A DNA stretch of 64,000 nucleotides, from positions 12,183,145 to 12,247,144 of the forward strand of contig NC_037253.1 in assembly GCF_000002425.4 (NCBI RefSeq), read 5' to 3'. This stretch comes from Physcomitrium patens (Eukaryota; Streptophyta; Bryopsida; Funariales; Funariaceae). A model generated the notes under the pieces. It ran no database searches. It was not told the origin of the DNA and was given only the letters and a program-made list of their open reading frames with translations. Both the position numbers and the translations under genes were made by a program. Of this stretch, positions 1-12,555 are shown piece by piece (the first letter of the stretch is position 1; each line of letters starts with the position of its first letter).

Positions 1-3000
1 ATCAATATATCTTATCAAATCTTTATTTGTTCTTCAATCAAGCTACTTTTAACCTCTCTATTGCTGCTTCCAAAATTTTTGATAGTCTCCCTAATTGTTG
101 AATCTTAAGTTCCAATAGGCTTTTTCTATCAATTTCATCTTCTAAGATAGAAAAGTCTATGTAGGATAAGATTCCTTAGTTGGCATCATTGGTTTCTATC
201 CTAGCATATATTCAATTGGCATATAATTAATTACCATACTATGAGTAATTTTATTAGTCTATAATGCAAATGATAGCAATTTTGTCTATTGCATTGATTT
301 ATCTTTATAAGCTTTTATCAATGCATTAATGATAGGAAGATGACCTCTTTCACTTTTGTAATTTATTTTTGGATTATAAGAGGTAGTCAATTTTAATTGA
401 ACTCTATATCTTTTAAAGATTTTTTTTAATTCTATTACATCTAATTCTCTTCTATCTGCTATCATCTTTTGAATGCTTCTATGTTAGCTAAAGATATCTT
501 TCAATATAAATTGAAATATTCCTTCTATAAATTTGGTTCTTAAAGTCCTTCCTTCAATAAAATTTGATAGTTTTTTCTTTGCCAAAATCAAATATTTCAT
601 ATTCCATAGTTCAAATGGCATAGCTACCAAATCAATCATCCATTAAAAATATATGAAAGATGGATAGGCAGGTCAAAGTCCATCCCTATATTTAATCTTG
701 GATTGTACTTGAAAATCTATATATAAGCCCATAAAATCTTCTACATCTTTGAATAGTCCTTTCCACCAATACCTCTCCTTGATTTTAGTATAAGTAATTC
801 AAACTCTTCTATGCTCAGTCTAAAGCATGTTATGAAATTCTTCTAGAACTTTATTTATAGTCATTGGATCTTCTACCATCTACAATGGAAACTTATCATC
901 TTTCTTTAATCTCTTCTACAAAAATCCATCTTTGAAAAGATAATCATAAAATTAATGTTAAATATCCTTTAAAGTCTTATCCATCCAATCTTCTTGCTTT
1001 TTCATTGTGCTTAAATAAATTATAATAACTTTAAGCCTTCTTTCATATAGATCTTCTTGGAAGTCTTCAATCTTATCTTTGCATCTTACTTTTTTGATGA
1101 CAAATAAATATCTATTGATCTTTTTATTTTCATCATTTCTATCTTCACAAGCCATCATCTTTTGATCACCAATATATCAAGCTTTAGATATCATATTTAC
1201 TACCAAATTATCTTTGTTGATAATGTGCTCCAAAACAAGATTTAATGTTGAGATGTGAGCTATCCATCTCAACATAATAATATCTGAAATAAAATAATTA
1301 CTTACCATGTCAAGTAAAGGTAATTAATCTATTTTTAAAACCATATTTGCTCTAATCAAATAATTCCTCTTAGTCTTTAAAGCCATAAGTGCTCTCCAAA
1401 GTTCACGCTTAATTTGTCAATATGCACTTTATCTTTCTATAAGAATTTTGGCTCCAAATCTTGTAACATATCTCTTTTTTTTAAAATATTTTCTCTAATA
1501 GTCCATCTAATTGTTATTAAAGTATTATCTATTGTTACTACTATTGGCCTTCTATATTAATAGTCTATATATTTAAAGACAAGTCGTAAAGTTAAAATCT
1601 TCAAATTTTCCATAGCTTTTTCATATTACTCATTCCAAATGAATTTTCTACCTTTTTTCAATAGCTTATAATATTTGATAGTTGCTATGAAATATAGGCA
1701 AAATGAAGCACCAAAAAATTTACTAACTTTGTAATACTATTATATGCTTTTATTTTGGATATGGTACAAATTATATCTGGATTTGATTTCTTGCCATATT
1801 TTCTACATATATGTTCGACTATTAGAATTTTTTCAACTCCAAAACTTTATTTCTCTAAAGATAATATCAAATTTATTGATTGAAGCTTGTCTAATATTTG
1901 AGCTACATTTTTAATATATTTCTTAATAAATATTTTGTAACCATTTGCATCAATAGTTTTATCTCTTTCTTCATATTTATAACCTTTCATTGATATATCA
2001 TTCAAAAATAGAATGATTTTTTTTGGTACAAATTCTTTCAATATATGATTCATTGAATTTTTTATATAAGCCATTTAATTAGTTGTATCTTAAAATAAGA
2101 TAGACATCCTCATCAAATCCAAAAGAATCTTCATGGTTATAAGATCTCTACTTTCTTTTGCCAATTACAATTGATTATAGCCAAAATATAAGTCCCTAAT
2201 AGAATAGATAGCATGACTGATAAATTATTCTGTTATTTTATCTACAAGCAGTCTAAATTACATATTTCTAATAGTCATTTTATTTGCTAGTTGCATATCT
2301 TAAATAAATCTCAATACTCTTGATTTCTTAGGTATTGTGAACTATCTATTTGAATAAATAGCAATTGAATGTTCTAAAATTTCTATTTCCACCTTTTCTT
2401 TCAACAACTCTATTAATTTAAGAAATAAAGCTTTTGATAATAGAATAGGCTTCAAATCCCATAGAACATGTCGCACAGTGAAAATTACCATTGATACAAT
2501 AATACTAGAATCTACACAATCTTATTAGGAGTCAAGGAAAATATCTTATCATATCTAATAAGAATTTTTTGAAATATCTTCATTTTTGGTGTTGTTAAAA
2601 ATTCACCTCCTTCAATCTATAATTTAGTCAATGATTTATTAGTGAATTGGTGCCCAATCTTTTGCTTCTCTTTTAATCCTAGCTCTTTAAAAGCTTGCTT
2701 GATATATTCTATAGTATTAGGTGGTGATTGAATAGCTATTGGCTTAATCTCCTTAGCTACTATCTTATACTTTGTTTAAACCATAGCCACATACTTTAGC
2801 CCATAACTGGTGATATCTTGTATATTTTCTATTACCTCCTTCAATTCTTTATAAGATTCTCTTGAATGCAAATTTATCCATACCTCTTCTTCTTTGCTCT
2901 TTGTTATGCTTTTCAAATTATATTCTAAACCTATTTTTTTAATATTCCATCTATAATTTTTTCTCTTAAAATTAAATTCATATTTTTTTTTAAAAAAATA

Positions 3001-3922
3001 TTGTTTTTTCATCCTTCTTCTATTTATTGAATTCAAATTTTTATTTTTTTTAAAATTCATAAATCCACTATCATTCAAATTCAAAAATCTATTATTTAAA
3101 ATATTTATTTTAAAATTGGCATAATTTTTATTTGTATCCTTATGTCTCTTTTTTAAAAGAGTATTCTTTAGAAATCCATCAATCTACCTTTAGGTTCCAA
3201 AAGTACTTCTCTTAATTGATTTCAATGCCTTTCATGAATAGATTTAATTGTAAAAAATTATACTGCTTTCTTTCCATTACAACTACAAATCTTAGCATAA
3301 TAGGAACCATTATCTAAAATTCTAGTTTCTATTTTTGTAGCAATGATATAAGATTGATTAAGAATTACCAAATATGTAGCTGAATTTTGCACAAATTTGT
3401 TTTGTTCCACCTCCATATCTCAAATCCTTGTTATTATTGGATAAGCTTTATAAAGATTTTTTTCTTGATTATTTGCTATTCTAATTACCTATCTATGATT
3501 CATATCAATCAATTACTTAACTTTTTTATATACTTTTCTTAATATGATATTAATTTTTAACATGTGATTAATCAATGCCAACATTAGATCATTTAAATCA
3601 CTAAATTTTATTTGTATCTTTGTAGTTGCTTTAGTCCAATAAAAAATTAAATATTTTACTCTATCTTCTTCATGGTCATCACACTTAATACAATTTACAA
3701 CTAAAGTTTTTTGTGCTTGATATACTTCTATAAGCATATTATTATTAATCGAATTCTTATTTTCCAAATTTGCTTCTTTTCTTATTTTTAATATTATAAA
3801 TTGAGCAAATACATGTCCTATCTTTGCTTCTTCATCTTCGGTCATTCAAGTATCTAATGCCTCAATTATAATAGCCTTAGTTGTCATTTATCTTTATTTT
3901 TTTTATTACATCAATGACCAAC
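1..3922 (-). pseudogene. Element E: Ty3/gypsy pol remnant (protease, RT, RNase H, integrase)
   Basis: Decayed pol of a gypsy lineage different from the chromoviruses in this window. On the minus strand, about 2460-1700 reads as reverse transcriptase: the catalytic loop appears as LFLNDI (normally FLDDI), followed by motifs typical of the family (LSLEK, then VEHICRKYGKK and ISKIKAYNSIT). About 1400-1000 reads as an RNase H/linker region. About 850-230 reads as integrase (ERYWWKGLFKDVEDF, later a SERG-like remnant). The 3845-3513 stretch is probably protease or the gag-pol joint. Many stops and frameshifts are present. The element runs off the left edge, and its upstream part lies beyond element A at 12556-14230. 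No function is expected. Confidence 0.75.
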
Positions 3923-4471
3923 TCTCAGGGACATGAATCTTAAAGAAAGAAAATCTTCAATATACTCTTGTGTCACTAAAAAGAACTAAAAAGTCACTCA
4001 AAAGATAATATGATATTAACTAGAATGGCTATTGCTAAAAAGAAAAAAACTAAAAAGACTTCAAATAAGACTAAAGACTAGAACTACATTGATAAGAGTG
4101 AAGAAGGCTTCATTCTTGCCTCTATATATACTCTTAAGTAGGAATTATGTGAGGATGTCCTATAGGACCTTGAAAACATGTTGACTTTGCTAGCCACATG
4201 TTTTGACTTGATAGGCAAGTTATTTATGTATGTGCCACATGCTTAGTTTGTTCCATAAGCTATTATATAGAGTTAATTTGTTTCATAAGCTGTCAACACG
4301 TGGTTAACTTTTTGGCCAAGTTTCTAACCTACACATACATCTAAAGTCAAAATTGCATCTATAAAGCTTTTAAGAAGCTTCACTAAAAGACTTTATGAAA
4401 TTAATCTATATTTATATACTTCTACCTAATCATATAAGTAATTATTGATGTAAATATATATATCCATGATA
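3923..4471 (-). repeat. 3' LTR of element A
   Basis: About 549 bp, aligned over its length with the LTR at 12011-12555 and more distantly with the 530-bp LTRs of element C. The ends are decayed forms of TGTCA and TGACA. The neighbouring CCCTCCTTCT at 4476-4485 corresponds to the polypurine tract read on the minus strand. Confidence 0.85.
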
Positions 4472-4512
4472 TTATCCCTCCTTCTACAGACAAGTTCTAC
4501 GAGGAGCAATCT

Positions 4513-4935
4513 TCATATATTGAGAAAGTTCAAGATGTAGCAAATTATATTTGCTACATATTCCAATCTTTGCTCTCTTTGAAGATGGTTGATAGGCCCT
4601 CTTAGCTATTGATAGTATCACATATCAAGGTGAGAAGTCCACCTTATTATTTGGTGGTTGTTGAGGCCTTTATAACTTCCTTCAAATAAAATATTTGGAA
4701 TACCGTCATGAGTTGTTCCTACGACTAATAAAATCACCAAATAGCAGGAGTCTCTTCCAAGGTCGTGATACCAAACACATTGTATCTTGCCATCTATTCA
4801 AAGAAAGATATGTCATTCTTAAAGATCTTCAACTTGATTTTCTTATTTTGAATGTTGTCACAATTACAATGTCTCATCTAATAAATCCGCAAATGAAAGC
4901 TCTTGAGTTGAATCTACTAGTTATTAGTTCTCCAT
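4513..4935 (-). pseudogene. Remnant of the chromovirus 3' extra ORF (element A copy)
   Basis: Lies between the chromodomain region and the 3' LTR, exactly where element C has its extra ORF. From its ATG to the equivalent stop it is 423 nt, the same length as in C (38802-39224). It reads as a decayed homologue (starting MEN, later a VWYHDLGRDS-like segment) with several in-frame stops. Equal length despite heavy decay suggests that substitutions, not indels, destroyed it. Product function is unknown. Confidence 0.7.
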
Positions 4936-5079
4936 CTCCTTAGTATTACAAATACATACAAGCTACAAAAAAAATAGATGATAGAATGTTATCTTCCTTT
5001 GATCTTGTTTCTTTTATAACAAAGATTTGTTATTCTTCATCTTAGTTTTGATGGATTTTGTTGATAAAAAGCTTCAACT

Positions 5080-6310
5080 TTCTTTGCTGTATTTATAAGA
5101 TTCTTTGATGGCTCTCATGTGCATTCATTAATATCATATCCATGCCAATAAAAAAGATATTTTAAGCTATTTTGGCACTTCTTTGAGTCTAAGACTTCTT
5201 CTATCTCTAACTCTTGATTATTATCTACTTCTATAAGAAGAAGTGGGATTTGCCTTCTTTTCAAAATATTCATTGTCTTATACGACTCAAGAAGAGACAC
5301 ATAAAATACAAGGTAGATTTTTATAGACTCCAGTAGATATAATCGATAAGCAAAAAGATTGATTTGTTTATAAATAGAAAAAAGTTCCAGCGTATGATAG
5401 TCCAACTTATCACAAGGATGAGGAGTCTTGATATTGTGACAAAGTAATCATACCTTGTCATCTATGTTGAATTATGGTTGCTCTTTGTAATAGGCATCCG
5501 CATTGGTCTTTTGCCATCTTTGAGCTTTTTTTAATTATATCTTCATTGTTGCATGTAGCTCTGATAAATGATTTGTTAAATCTTGTGCCTTAGGATCATC
5601 AACTTTTGAAAAGTCAAAAGTATCAAGTCATAGATGATAACCATAATTGGCAAAGAAAGGTATTTGTTAAATTAAAAAATATACTGAATTATTATATGTA
5701 AGCTGTGCCAATGGCAAAAGAATTATCCAATCATCTTAATGATAGTTGATGGTATACCTCAAATATTGTTCTAAAGTTTGATTCATCCATTCTATTTGTC
5801 TATCAATTTAAAGTTGAAAAACCAAAAAAAACTTTATATCCACCTTTAAAATCTTGAATAAGGTTTTTCAAAATCTTGATACAAATTGAGTCTCTCTATC
5901 TGATATAATATCCTTTGGCAATCCATAATAGCGATAGATATTGTCAATGAAAAGCTTAGCTATTTCTTCACCTGAGATAGATTTTATACATGGTATAAAA
6001 TGTACCATTTTGGTGAAGCTATCTACGATTACGAATATGAAATTATGTGAAATTGAAATTGGAAGATCTATGATAAAATCCATAGAAACAGAAGACCATG
6101 ATTATTTTGAAATTAGAAATGGTTAAAGCAATCCATAACATTAATGGCGAGGAGTTTTGGATCTTGAAAAAATATCACACGATTATACAAAGGCTTTGAC
6201 TGCCTTCCACATTTGAGACCACCAAAAATCTCTTGATATTAGCTCCAAAGTCTTATTGTATCCAAAATTTCCAGCTATTGAAAAACCATGACGAATTTGA
6301 AGGACACATA
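5080..6310 (-). pseudogene. Element A integrase C-terminal half, GPF module and chromodomain remnant
   Basis: Minus-strand pieces match element C pol: the integrase core (MDFIIDLPIS, then ISDRETQFVSRF) around 6083-5868, a region with VYHVSLLESYKT-like spacing around 5405-5250, and a chromodomain end (LKYLFYWHGYDINECT) at about 5160-5115. Numerous stops and frameshifts are present. In living chromoviruses the chromodomain steers integration towards modified histones. Confidence 0.75.
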
Positions 6311-6311
6311 A

Positions 6312-8201
6312 TCATGCCTTGCCTTCTGAAATATATAAGTGATCTTCGAAATATAGTAGGTTGTTCTTGAACTCAAACTTTGAAGTATCATAGGACTTAG
6401 TAGAAATATTTTTGATATCATGAATAAGAGGATTATAGGACATATTTAATTGAATTTGCTTGATAAAGGTTGAATCAACAGTCAATATTGATTTTATTGT
6501 TTGAAGATGAAAATGCTTGGGCTTCAAGAAGATTATTTTTTGTTGATCAAAAGATACATCTTCTTCTTTTGGTATAAGATAAGAATGTTTAGAAAGGATG
6601 TTTGATAGACCTTGTTGCTTTTCAGATTGATAAGTGATCTTGAAATTGAATCTAGATAAAGACATGCTCCAATAGACTTGATAACAATTCAAAACATGTA
6701 TCGACATGAAATACTCATGGTTCTCATGATCCATATATACTGTGATTGGATTTGAAGTGCTTTTAAGATAATGATGCCATTCTTGAAATGAATCTACAAT
6801 TCTAAGGAGATCTTTGTCATGGATCTTATAATTAATCTTCGCTACTGAAAAAAATTGGAAAGGAAAGCTACTGAGTGGAATTTGTCATCTGTTCCCATTT
6901 ATGACAACATGACACTCATAGCAAAGTTAGACACATGTGCTTCTATAAAAAATACCTTGAAAAAATCAACATAATATAAGATTGATTAGAAATAAATTCT
7001 TTCTTTAAAGCATCAAATGATACTTTTGTTTCTTTATTCCACTCAAGTTTGTCTTTATAAGTCAAATGTGTAAGTAGAGCTGTAACTTGAAAAAAGTTCT
7101 TCATGAAGATTTAATAATAATTAGCAAAGCCTAAAAATAATTGGACATCTTGTATTATTTTTAAAATCTTCTAATCTATGATAGTTTGGACCTTCTTGGA
7201 ATCCATTATAAGGCCTTTGTTGGAAATGATGTACCCTAAAAAGCCAACTTGAGTAGTATGGAATACATACTTTTTCAACTTCATATATAATCCTATATTT
7301 CTAAATTTCTGTAATATACAACGAACATAAAGTTCATATTCTTTTGTATTTTTAGAGTAGATTAGAATATCGTCTAAGTAGCAAACAACAAAATTATCTA
7401 AAAACTCATGAAAAATATCATTCATAATATCTTGAAAAGTGGCTGGTGCATTCGTGAGTCCAAAAAGTATGACATTATATTCAAAATATCCATATTTAGT
7501 TCGAAAAGTGGTCTTCTATTCATCTCCTTCTTTGATACAAACTAAGTTGTATGCTCCTTGTAGCTCTATTTTGAAATAGATCTTTACTTAATTGAATTAG
7601 TGAAGAAGTCTTGAATCAAAGAAAAAAGATATCTATTCTTGATGGTGATCTTATTGAATCCTTGATAATCCACACACATCTGCACAGATTCATCTTTCTT
7701 CTTTATAAAGAAGATAGGAGCTTTGGTTGGAAATTTAGAGTAGCATATAAAGTTCTTTTCCAAGTTCTCATCAATGTATTCTTTAATGCAACCAACTCAT
7801 TTTGTGATAAGCTATAGATTGGTCCAAATGGTGGTTGAGTTCTTTCTTACAAATCAATTGAACAATGATAAGATCAATGCTCTAGAAGAATATCTGCATT
7901 CTTTTTTTCAAAAACGTCTTAGAATTCTTCATATTGGCTAGGAATACTACTTGATATTTTTTTACTATTAGAAATGGACATAGCATATATAGCAAAAGAT
8001 GATCCTTTCCTTGCAACATGCATGAAAGTTCTTGTATCTATTAATAAAGGTTTGGATGTACTAGACTTTTGTACTTCTACTTTACTAACTCAATCTTAGA
8101 TTATACTACCAAAAAAATTAAAGTTATAAGAAATCCAATCTATTTGAAGATTTTATTTTTCTAGCCACAATAATTCTAAAATAATCAAATTGGAGGCATA
8201 T
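6312..8201 (-). pseudogene. Element A reverse transcriptase and RNase H remnant
   Basis: Read on the minus strand, 7425-7171 holds the RT active-site segment CYLDDILIYSKN and the downstream FLGYIIS motif. 6734-6312 matches the RNase H C-terminus and connection domain of element C (YFMSIHVLN, then LSRFNFKITYQSEKQQGLS). 7930-7430 holds the RT fingers region. 8201-8080 is the end of protease, cut off by insert F. Frameshifts and stops make it non-coding. Confidence 0.8.
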
Positions 8202-10395
8202 TGTGAGCTCTCAATTATATTCTAAAATTTAAATTTTTATTATTTTCCTATTTTATGATAATAAAATATGTTAGATTAGGATTTATATAAGTAGAATTTA
8301 GTTTTATAGAATTTTTAGGATTAAAATCCTTGATGGTAAAAATCATAGCTTAATTCCTTGAATTAGATTAACTAAGACTAAAGTGATAAGAGTTAGAAAA
8401 TTCGAATAGTAACTTAGTTAATTTAATTATTTAGAGCTTGTGAGTCATTACTATAAGGGTTGACTAAAAGCCTATGACTGCATCAATAATCATTTACATG
8501 ATTTAGGAGTTGGAATTATAATTCTCTAAAAGATTTAGGAAAGTTAGCAATGATAATTTTGGATTTTCTTCCAAATTCAAAAAATTTAAGTGGCATGGTG
8601 GTTCTTCTACTTAATGGGAGTCTTTTTAATGCAATGGTGGCACCGGATTTACCTCGTGGAGTGAAGAAAACAAGATCAGCAACCTCTCCTTCAAAATACA
8701 AGAGAAGCAATGAAATTCTCATTTTGAAGAATTTCACAAAAAAATTGTCAAGATCCTTGTAAGTAAAAACTTCCATAAAAATTATAATTGAGCATGGATT
8801 GAGGCATGTGAGTAGTCGATCTTAGCTTAAAAAGTTGTTTTGAACACAATAGTGAAGTTAGATTTACAAAAAAAATGCTTTCTTGACCACTTACAAGAGC
8901 CATGAGCCTTGGTAACGAGATTGGCTCTTGGATGAATGAGGGCCGTAGATCTAGATTAGGGATCTTAAAAATCAAGGGTAGAGATGTAGCCACCCTTCTA
9001 TGAGCCTCCACTCAATTGTATAAGAGAGGCTTGGTTTTCCAAGCCCTCTCTCTTTCCTCTTTTGGGTGAAAGGCGGAGCCATGCCAAAATTTGGCCGAAA
9101 CCCTAATCTTAATTTTATTTAGATTTTAATTCTCATTGTGAACCTTGCGATTGTGTATGTATGGATTTTGCATTTTTAAGGATGGTCATTAAGTTTTAAA
9201 ATATGTTTCATTGAGGTAGATATCTCCTCAGCCTTTCAAATACCCCAAGGGTTTCAAGGGCCTCGGATTTTCTTTAGTCAGTCACTCAATTTCTGTTGTC
9301 TCAATGTGAGATTTTGAATAATTATAGCTTTTGTTGTTAGCTTTCCAAAAAGATAAGATTTTCTTGATTTGGAGTAAGAAGGAATTTTTGGTGAATTTTT
9401 GAGTTTGAGGGAGTCGACTGCCTTTGCAGTTTGAATCAATCGAGTTTGGAAAGGTATTTCTCAGTGCCTAGTGATTGGATTTATTTGAAATTTTGGGAGA
9501 ATCAATATTTATAAGCTAAGCTCTGAGAGGCATAAGATTTGGTGAATTTTAATACAATCTGAATTTTTAGTGAATTTCTAAGTGAAGAGGGTTAGTCAGT
9601 ACGGCAGTTTGGATCACTCAACTTCAAAGGAGGAATTCTCATGATTGGATCATTAGATTGCAACAAGCATTGTTGGATCAAAAGCGTCTTCAAGTTAGCC
9701 TTGCAAAAAGCTAAGAATTATTCAAATTTAAGCCGATTACAATTTTGGAAAATTTTGGAGTAGAGGGGAGTTGCTGCCTTCAATCCTTAGGTGTTGTCAA
9801 GGTACCTTCACTTTCACCTCTCTCACTTTATTTTTACTATCATCTTCACAGTGAATTGTAAGCTCTACATTTCACTATTTGGCTAATAAATTTTAAGTTT
9901 AACTTTTAACCTTTAATATTTTACTTTAACTTTTAACTTTTAACTTTTAACTTTAACCTTTAAATTAAACTTTCAATTTTAACTTTTTACTTAATCTTTA
10001 ATATTAATTTTTAACTTAATTTTATTACTTAAACTTTTAATTTAAACTTTAACTTAACCTTTTAATTTTAACTTTTAACTTAACCTTTTAATCTTAAGTT
10101 TTAATTTTAACTTAACTTTTAACTTAACTTTTAATTCAAACTTAAATTTTATTCTTATGGTCAATTAATAGTAATAATTTAGTTAATTATTTTTATTGTT
10201 TTTGCATAGTAAATTTTATTTAACATGTTAATTTAATATCGGTAATCATTGCTTGGAAGGCCTAAACTAATTGAATTTTTAATATAAAGATTTAAATTAA
10301 TCTAACAATTACACAATTGAGAGCTCTCTAATTTCACCTCTTGGACTTGTTGTGTGACATAGGTTTCATCAAGTGGTGAAATTTGGCCTCACACA
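8202..10395. mobile_element. Insert F: 2.2 kb LTR-like element inside A's protease
   Basis: Interrupts the protease reading of element A. The sequence starts TGTGAGCTC and ends CTCACACA, the TG...CA form of an LTR, and no protein domains are visible, so it may be a solo long LTR. A 12-bp inverted pair (GAGCTCTCAATT near the start, AATTGAGAGCTC at about 10315-10326) lies near its ends. It contains a perfect-looking 27-bp hairpin (9024-9050) and an AT-rich tract. Flanking pentamers are CATAT and GATCT, at best a decayed duplication. Orientation is not known. Confidence 0.6.
9880..10145. repeat. Low-complexity TTTTAAC-like tandem tract
   Basis: Irregular repeats of AACTTTTAA/AACCTTTAA units over about 260 bp, inside insert F near its right end. 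No coding potential. Confidence 0.8.
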
Positions 10396-11775
10396 GATCT
10401 TATTACATTAAATACTAATATGCTTTTATGATCTTTAATTGTTACATCTAAAGGAACAGTGTCATAGGTAACATTTTTAAAAAACAACAAATGACCATCT
10501 ATGACTTCTACATGTACAAATTTAATTTTTTTGACTTAAGGTGTTTTTTGATTTTTAACAAAATCTTTGTCTATAAAATAGGTTGAGACTCTTGAATCTA
10601 ATAAGGCAAGGACTTTGTGATTTTTAGGTCCTACGCACATATTTATTATAAAACAAGGTGAGGGATCTAAAGAGAGAATAGGACCCTTATTAGGTATTGC
10701 AGATGATTTCAGCTGCATAGTCTCTATTGTAGATGAGGAAACTTATTTTTTGACATATTATCTTCTTTGATAATTGAGCTCTTTATTTTGTAATTGCGTT
10801 GCTTCTTTGGACAATGTTGAGCAGTGTGCTTAGCTTCTCTAAAGTATAAATACAAACCTTCTTGGCAACGTTGAATCTTTTCCTGCTTTGTGAGAGTTTT
10901 AAAATATATTTTATTAATTTGAATTGGTTCTGGCCTTGATGAATACATTTTAAAAAACTTGAAAGCTACCGCCATTACTTGACTTGTTCTTCTCTAGTCA
11001 AGTCTTTGTTCTTCATGCCTTTCAAATAATCAATTATTGCATATAATAGCTTGAGCAATAAATTATTTCAAAGATTCTATTTTTAATATTATTAATAACA
11101 AATCTTTGAAAATATCCTTTAATACATATCAAAATTGATTGATGAATTTTTTATCATTCCAATCCATATTGCAAGCAAGATTTTGGAATTCAGCAACATA
11201 TGTGGTGGTTGATCATGATCTTTGTCGTAAAGATAAGAGTTTGGTCTCTGCTACTCATTTTTGATCACTTTCTCTGAGTGTTACCATAAATACTTCTAGG
11301 AATGAATTTAAATCATAAAGGAGTCACGAATCTTTTTCCATTAAAGGTACAAACTAAAAAAGATGTCTTCCTAATAGAAGTGTACCTATGAATTCAACTT
11401 GAGTCAATTCTTCAAGATATTGAAAAGGTGCAACCTTAGAAAGAGCTTGACTTATTACAAAAATCATCAAAATTTTGATCTTGTTCCATCAAAATTTTCA
11501 AGCATACTAATCCTTGTTCCCATCATATTTGTAGTAGCTAAACTCCTTGGATTTGGTTGTGAAGTCGATCTATTTGCTTCCTTCAGTTGGATAATTTCTT
11601 GCCATAGACTCTAAACTTCTTCCATAGGTATAGGCATAGTACCTCCATGATTTATGTTAGAAATACATGAAATTTTTACTCTAAGAGTGTTGACTAGCTC
11701 ATGGAGATTTGAAATAGTTGCAAATCTATTCTCACTTCTACTAGATGTAGCATCCATAATCTTTCCTTCCATATG
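10396..11775 (-). pseudogene. Element A gag and protease N-terminus
   Basis: On the minus strand, 10718-10396 matches element C protease (MQLKSSAIPNKGP, then LLDSR where the active-site DSG should be, a substituted glycine). Upstream, 10975-10724 holds the gag C-terminus with the nucleocapsid knuckle reduced to LYLYFREAKHTAQHCPKK, the second cysteine being lost. 11775-10990 is the gag body. The gag and protease frames are joined by the conserved ACAATAG junction seen in B and C. Confidence 0.8.
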
Positions 11776-11997
11776 CAAGTCAAACAAATCTAAAAAGTTA
11801 AATTAGAGGAAGATAATCTGTAACCTCTAATAAAAATTTGACAAAGAGGACTAATCCACTCTCTTTAAAGAAAGATCAATATTAAAAAAAAAAAAAAAAA
11901 TTGTTTAAAAGGTGGATAGTCTGTAACCTTTAAAAAATAATAATAGAAGTGGGATTATCCACTTACTTTTAAAACAAGAAAAAAATAGTATGTTAGC

Positions 11998-12008
11998 ACT
12001 CTTATCAA
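11998..12008 (-). promoter_or_regulatory. Candidate self-primer binding site of element A
   Basis: Minus-strand TTGATAAGAGT starts after a 2-nt gap from the 5' LTR, as in elements C, B and I. It pairs at 10 of 11 positions with the predicted first 11 nt of A's own mRNA (ACTCTTCTCAA, minus strand 12183-12173). Confidence 0.55.
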
Positions 12009-12010
12009 AC

Positions 12011-12555
12011 TGTCAAAGACATCAATCTCTAAGAAAGAGAATCCTCAATATATTCTTGTATCATTGAAGAGAACTAGAAAGTCACTCAAAAATTAATATA
12101 ATATTAATTAAAATGGCTATTACCAAAAAAAAAGTAAAAAGTCTTAAAACAAGACTAAGGACTAGAATTGCATTGAGAAGAGTGAAGAAGGCTTCACTCT
12201 TGCCTCCATATATACTCTTAACTAGGAGCTATGTGGCAATGTCCTGTAGGACCTCCAAAACATGTTGACTTTACTAGCTACATGTCTTAACTTGTAAAGT
12301 AAGTTATTTATATATGTGCCACATATTTAGCTTATTCTATAAGCTATTATGTAGAATTAATTTATTCCACAAGCTACCAACACGTGATTAACTTGTTGGC
12401 CAAGTTTCTAACCTACAAATATATTTAAAGTCAAAATTACATTTATGAAGATTCTAAAAAGCTTCACTAAAAGACTTTATGAAATTAATCTATATTTACT
12501 TACTTCTACTTAAACATATAAGTGATTATTGAGGTAAATGAATATGTCCATGACA
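12011..12555 (-). repeat. 5' LTR of element A
   Basis: 545 bp, ends TGTC...TGACA (plus-strand reading). On the minus strand it holds a TATATAT box whose first T is at 12214, and a predicted transcription start at 12183. A hairpin (AGAGTGAA...TTCACTCT) lies between them, as in C. Confidence 0.9.

Larger units (their letters stand above)
3923..12555 (-). mobile_element. Element A: degraded chromovirus (Ty3/gypsy) nested in E
   Basis: Complete but decayed element on the minus strand. Its LTRs are 12011-12555 (5') and 3923-4471 (3'). Gag, protease, RT, RNase H, integrase, chromodomain remnant and a 3' extra ORF follow in order, all related to the near-intact element C. The flanking pentamers are CCAAC and TCAAT, which would match as a target duplication after two C-to-T changes. 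Removing the element and one pentamer restores an open reading frame of element E. It is itself interrupted by insert F at 8202-10395. Confidence 0.9.

Noticed and set aside
4695..4943. 82-aa plus-strand ORF
   Set aside because: It is the antisense of the decayed 3' extra ORF of A. C has the same antisense frame open (38794-39042), which follows from codon bias and is not independent evidence of a gene.
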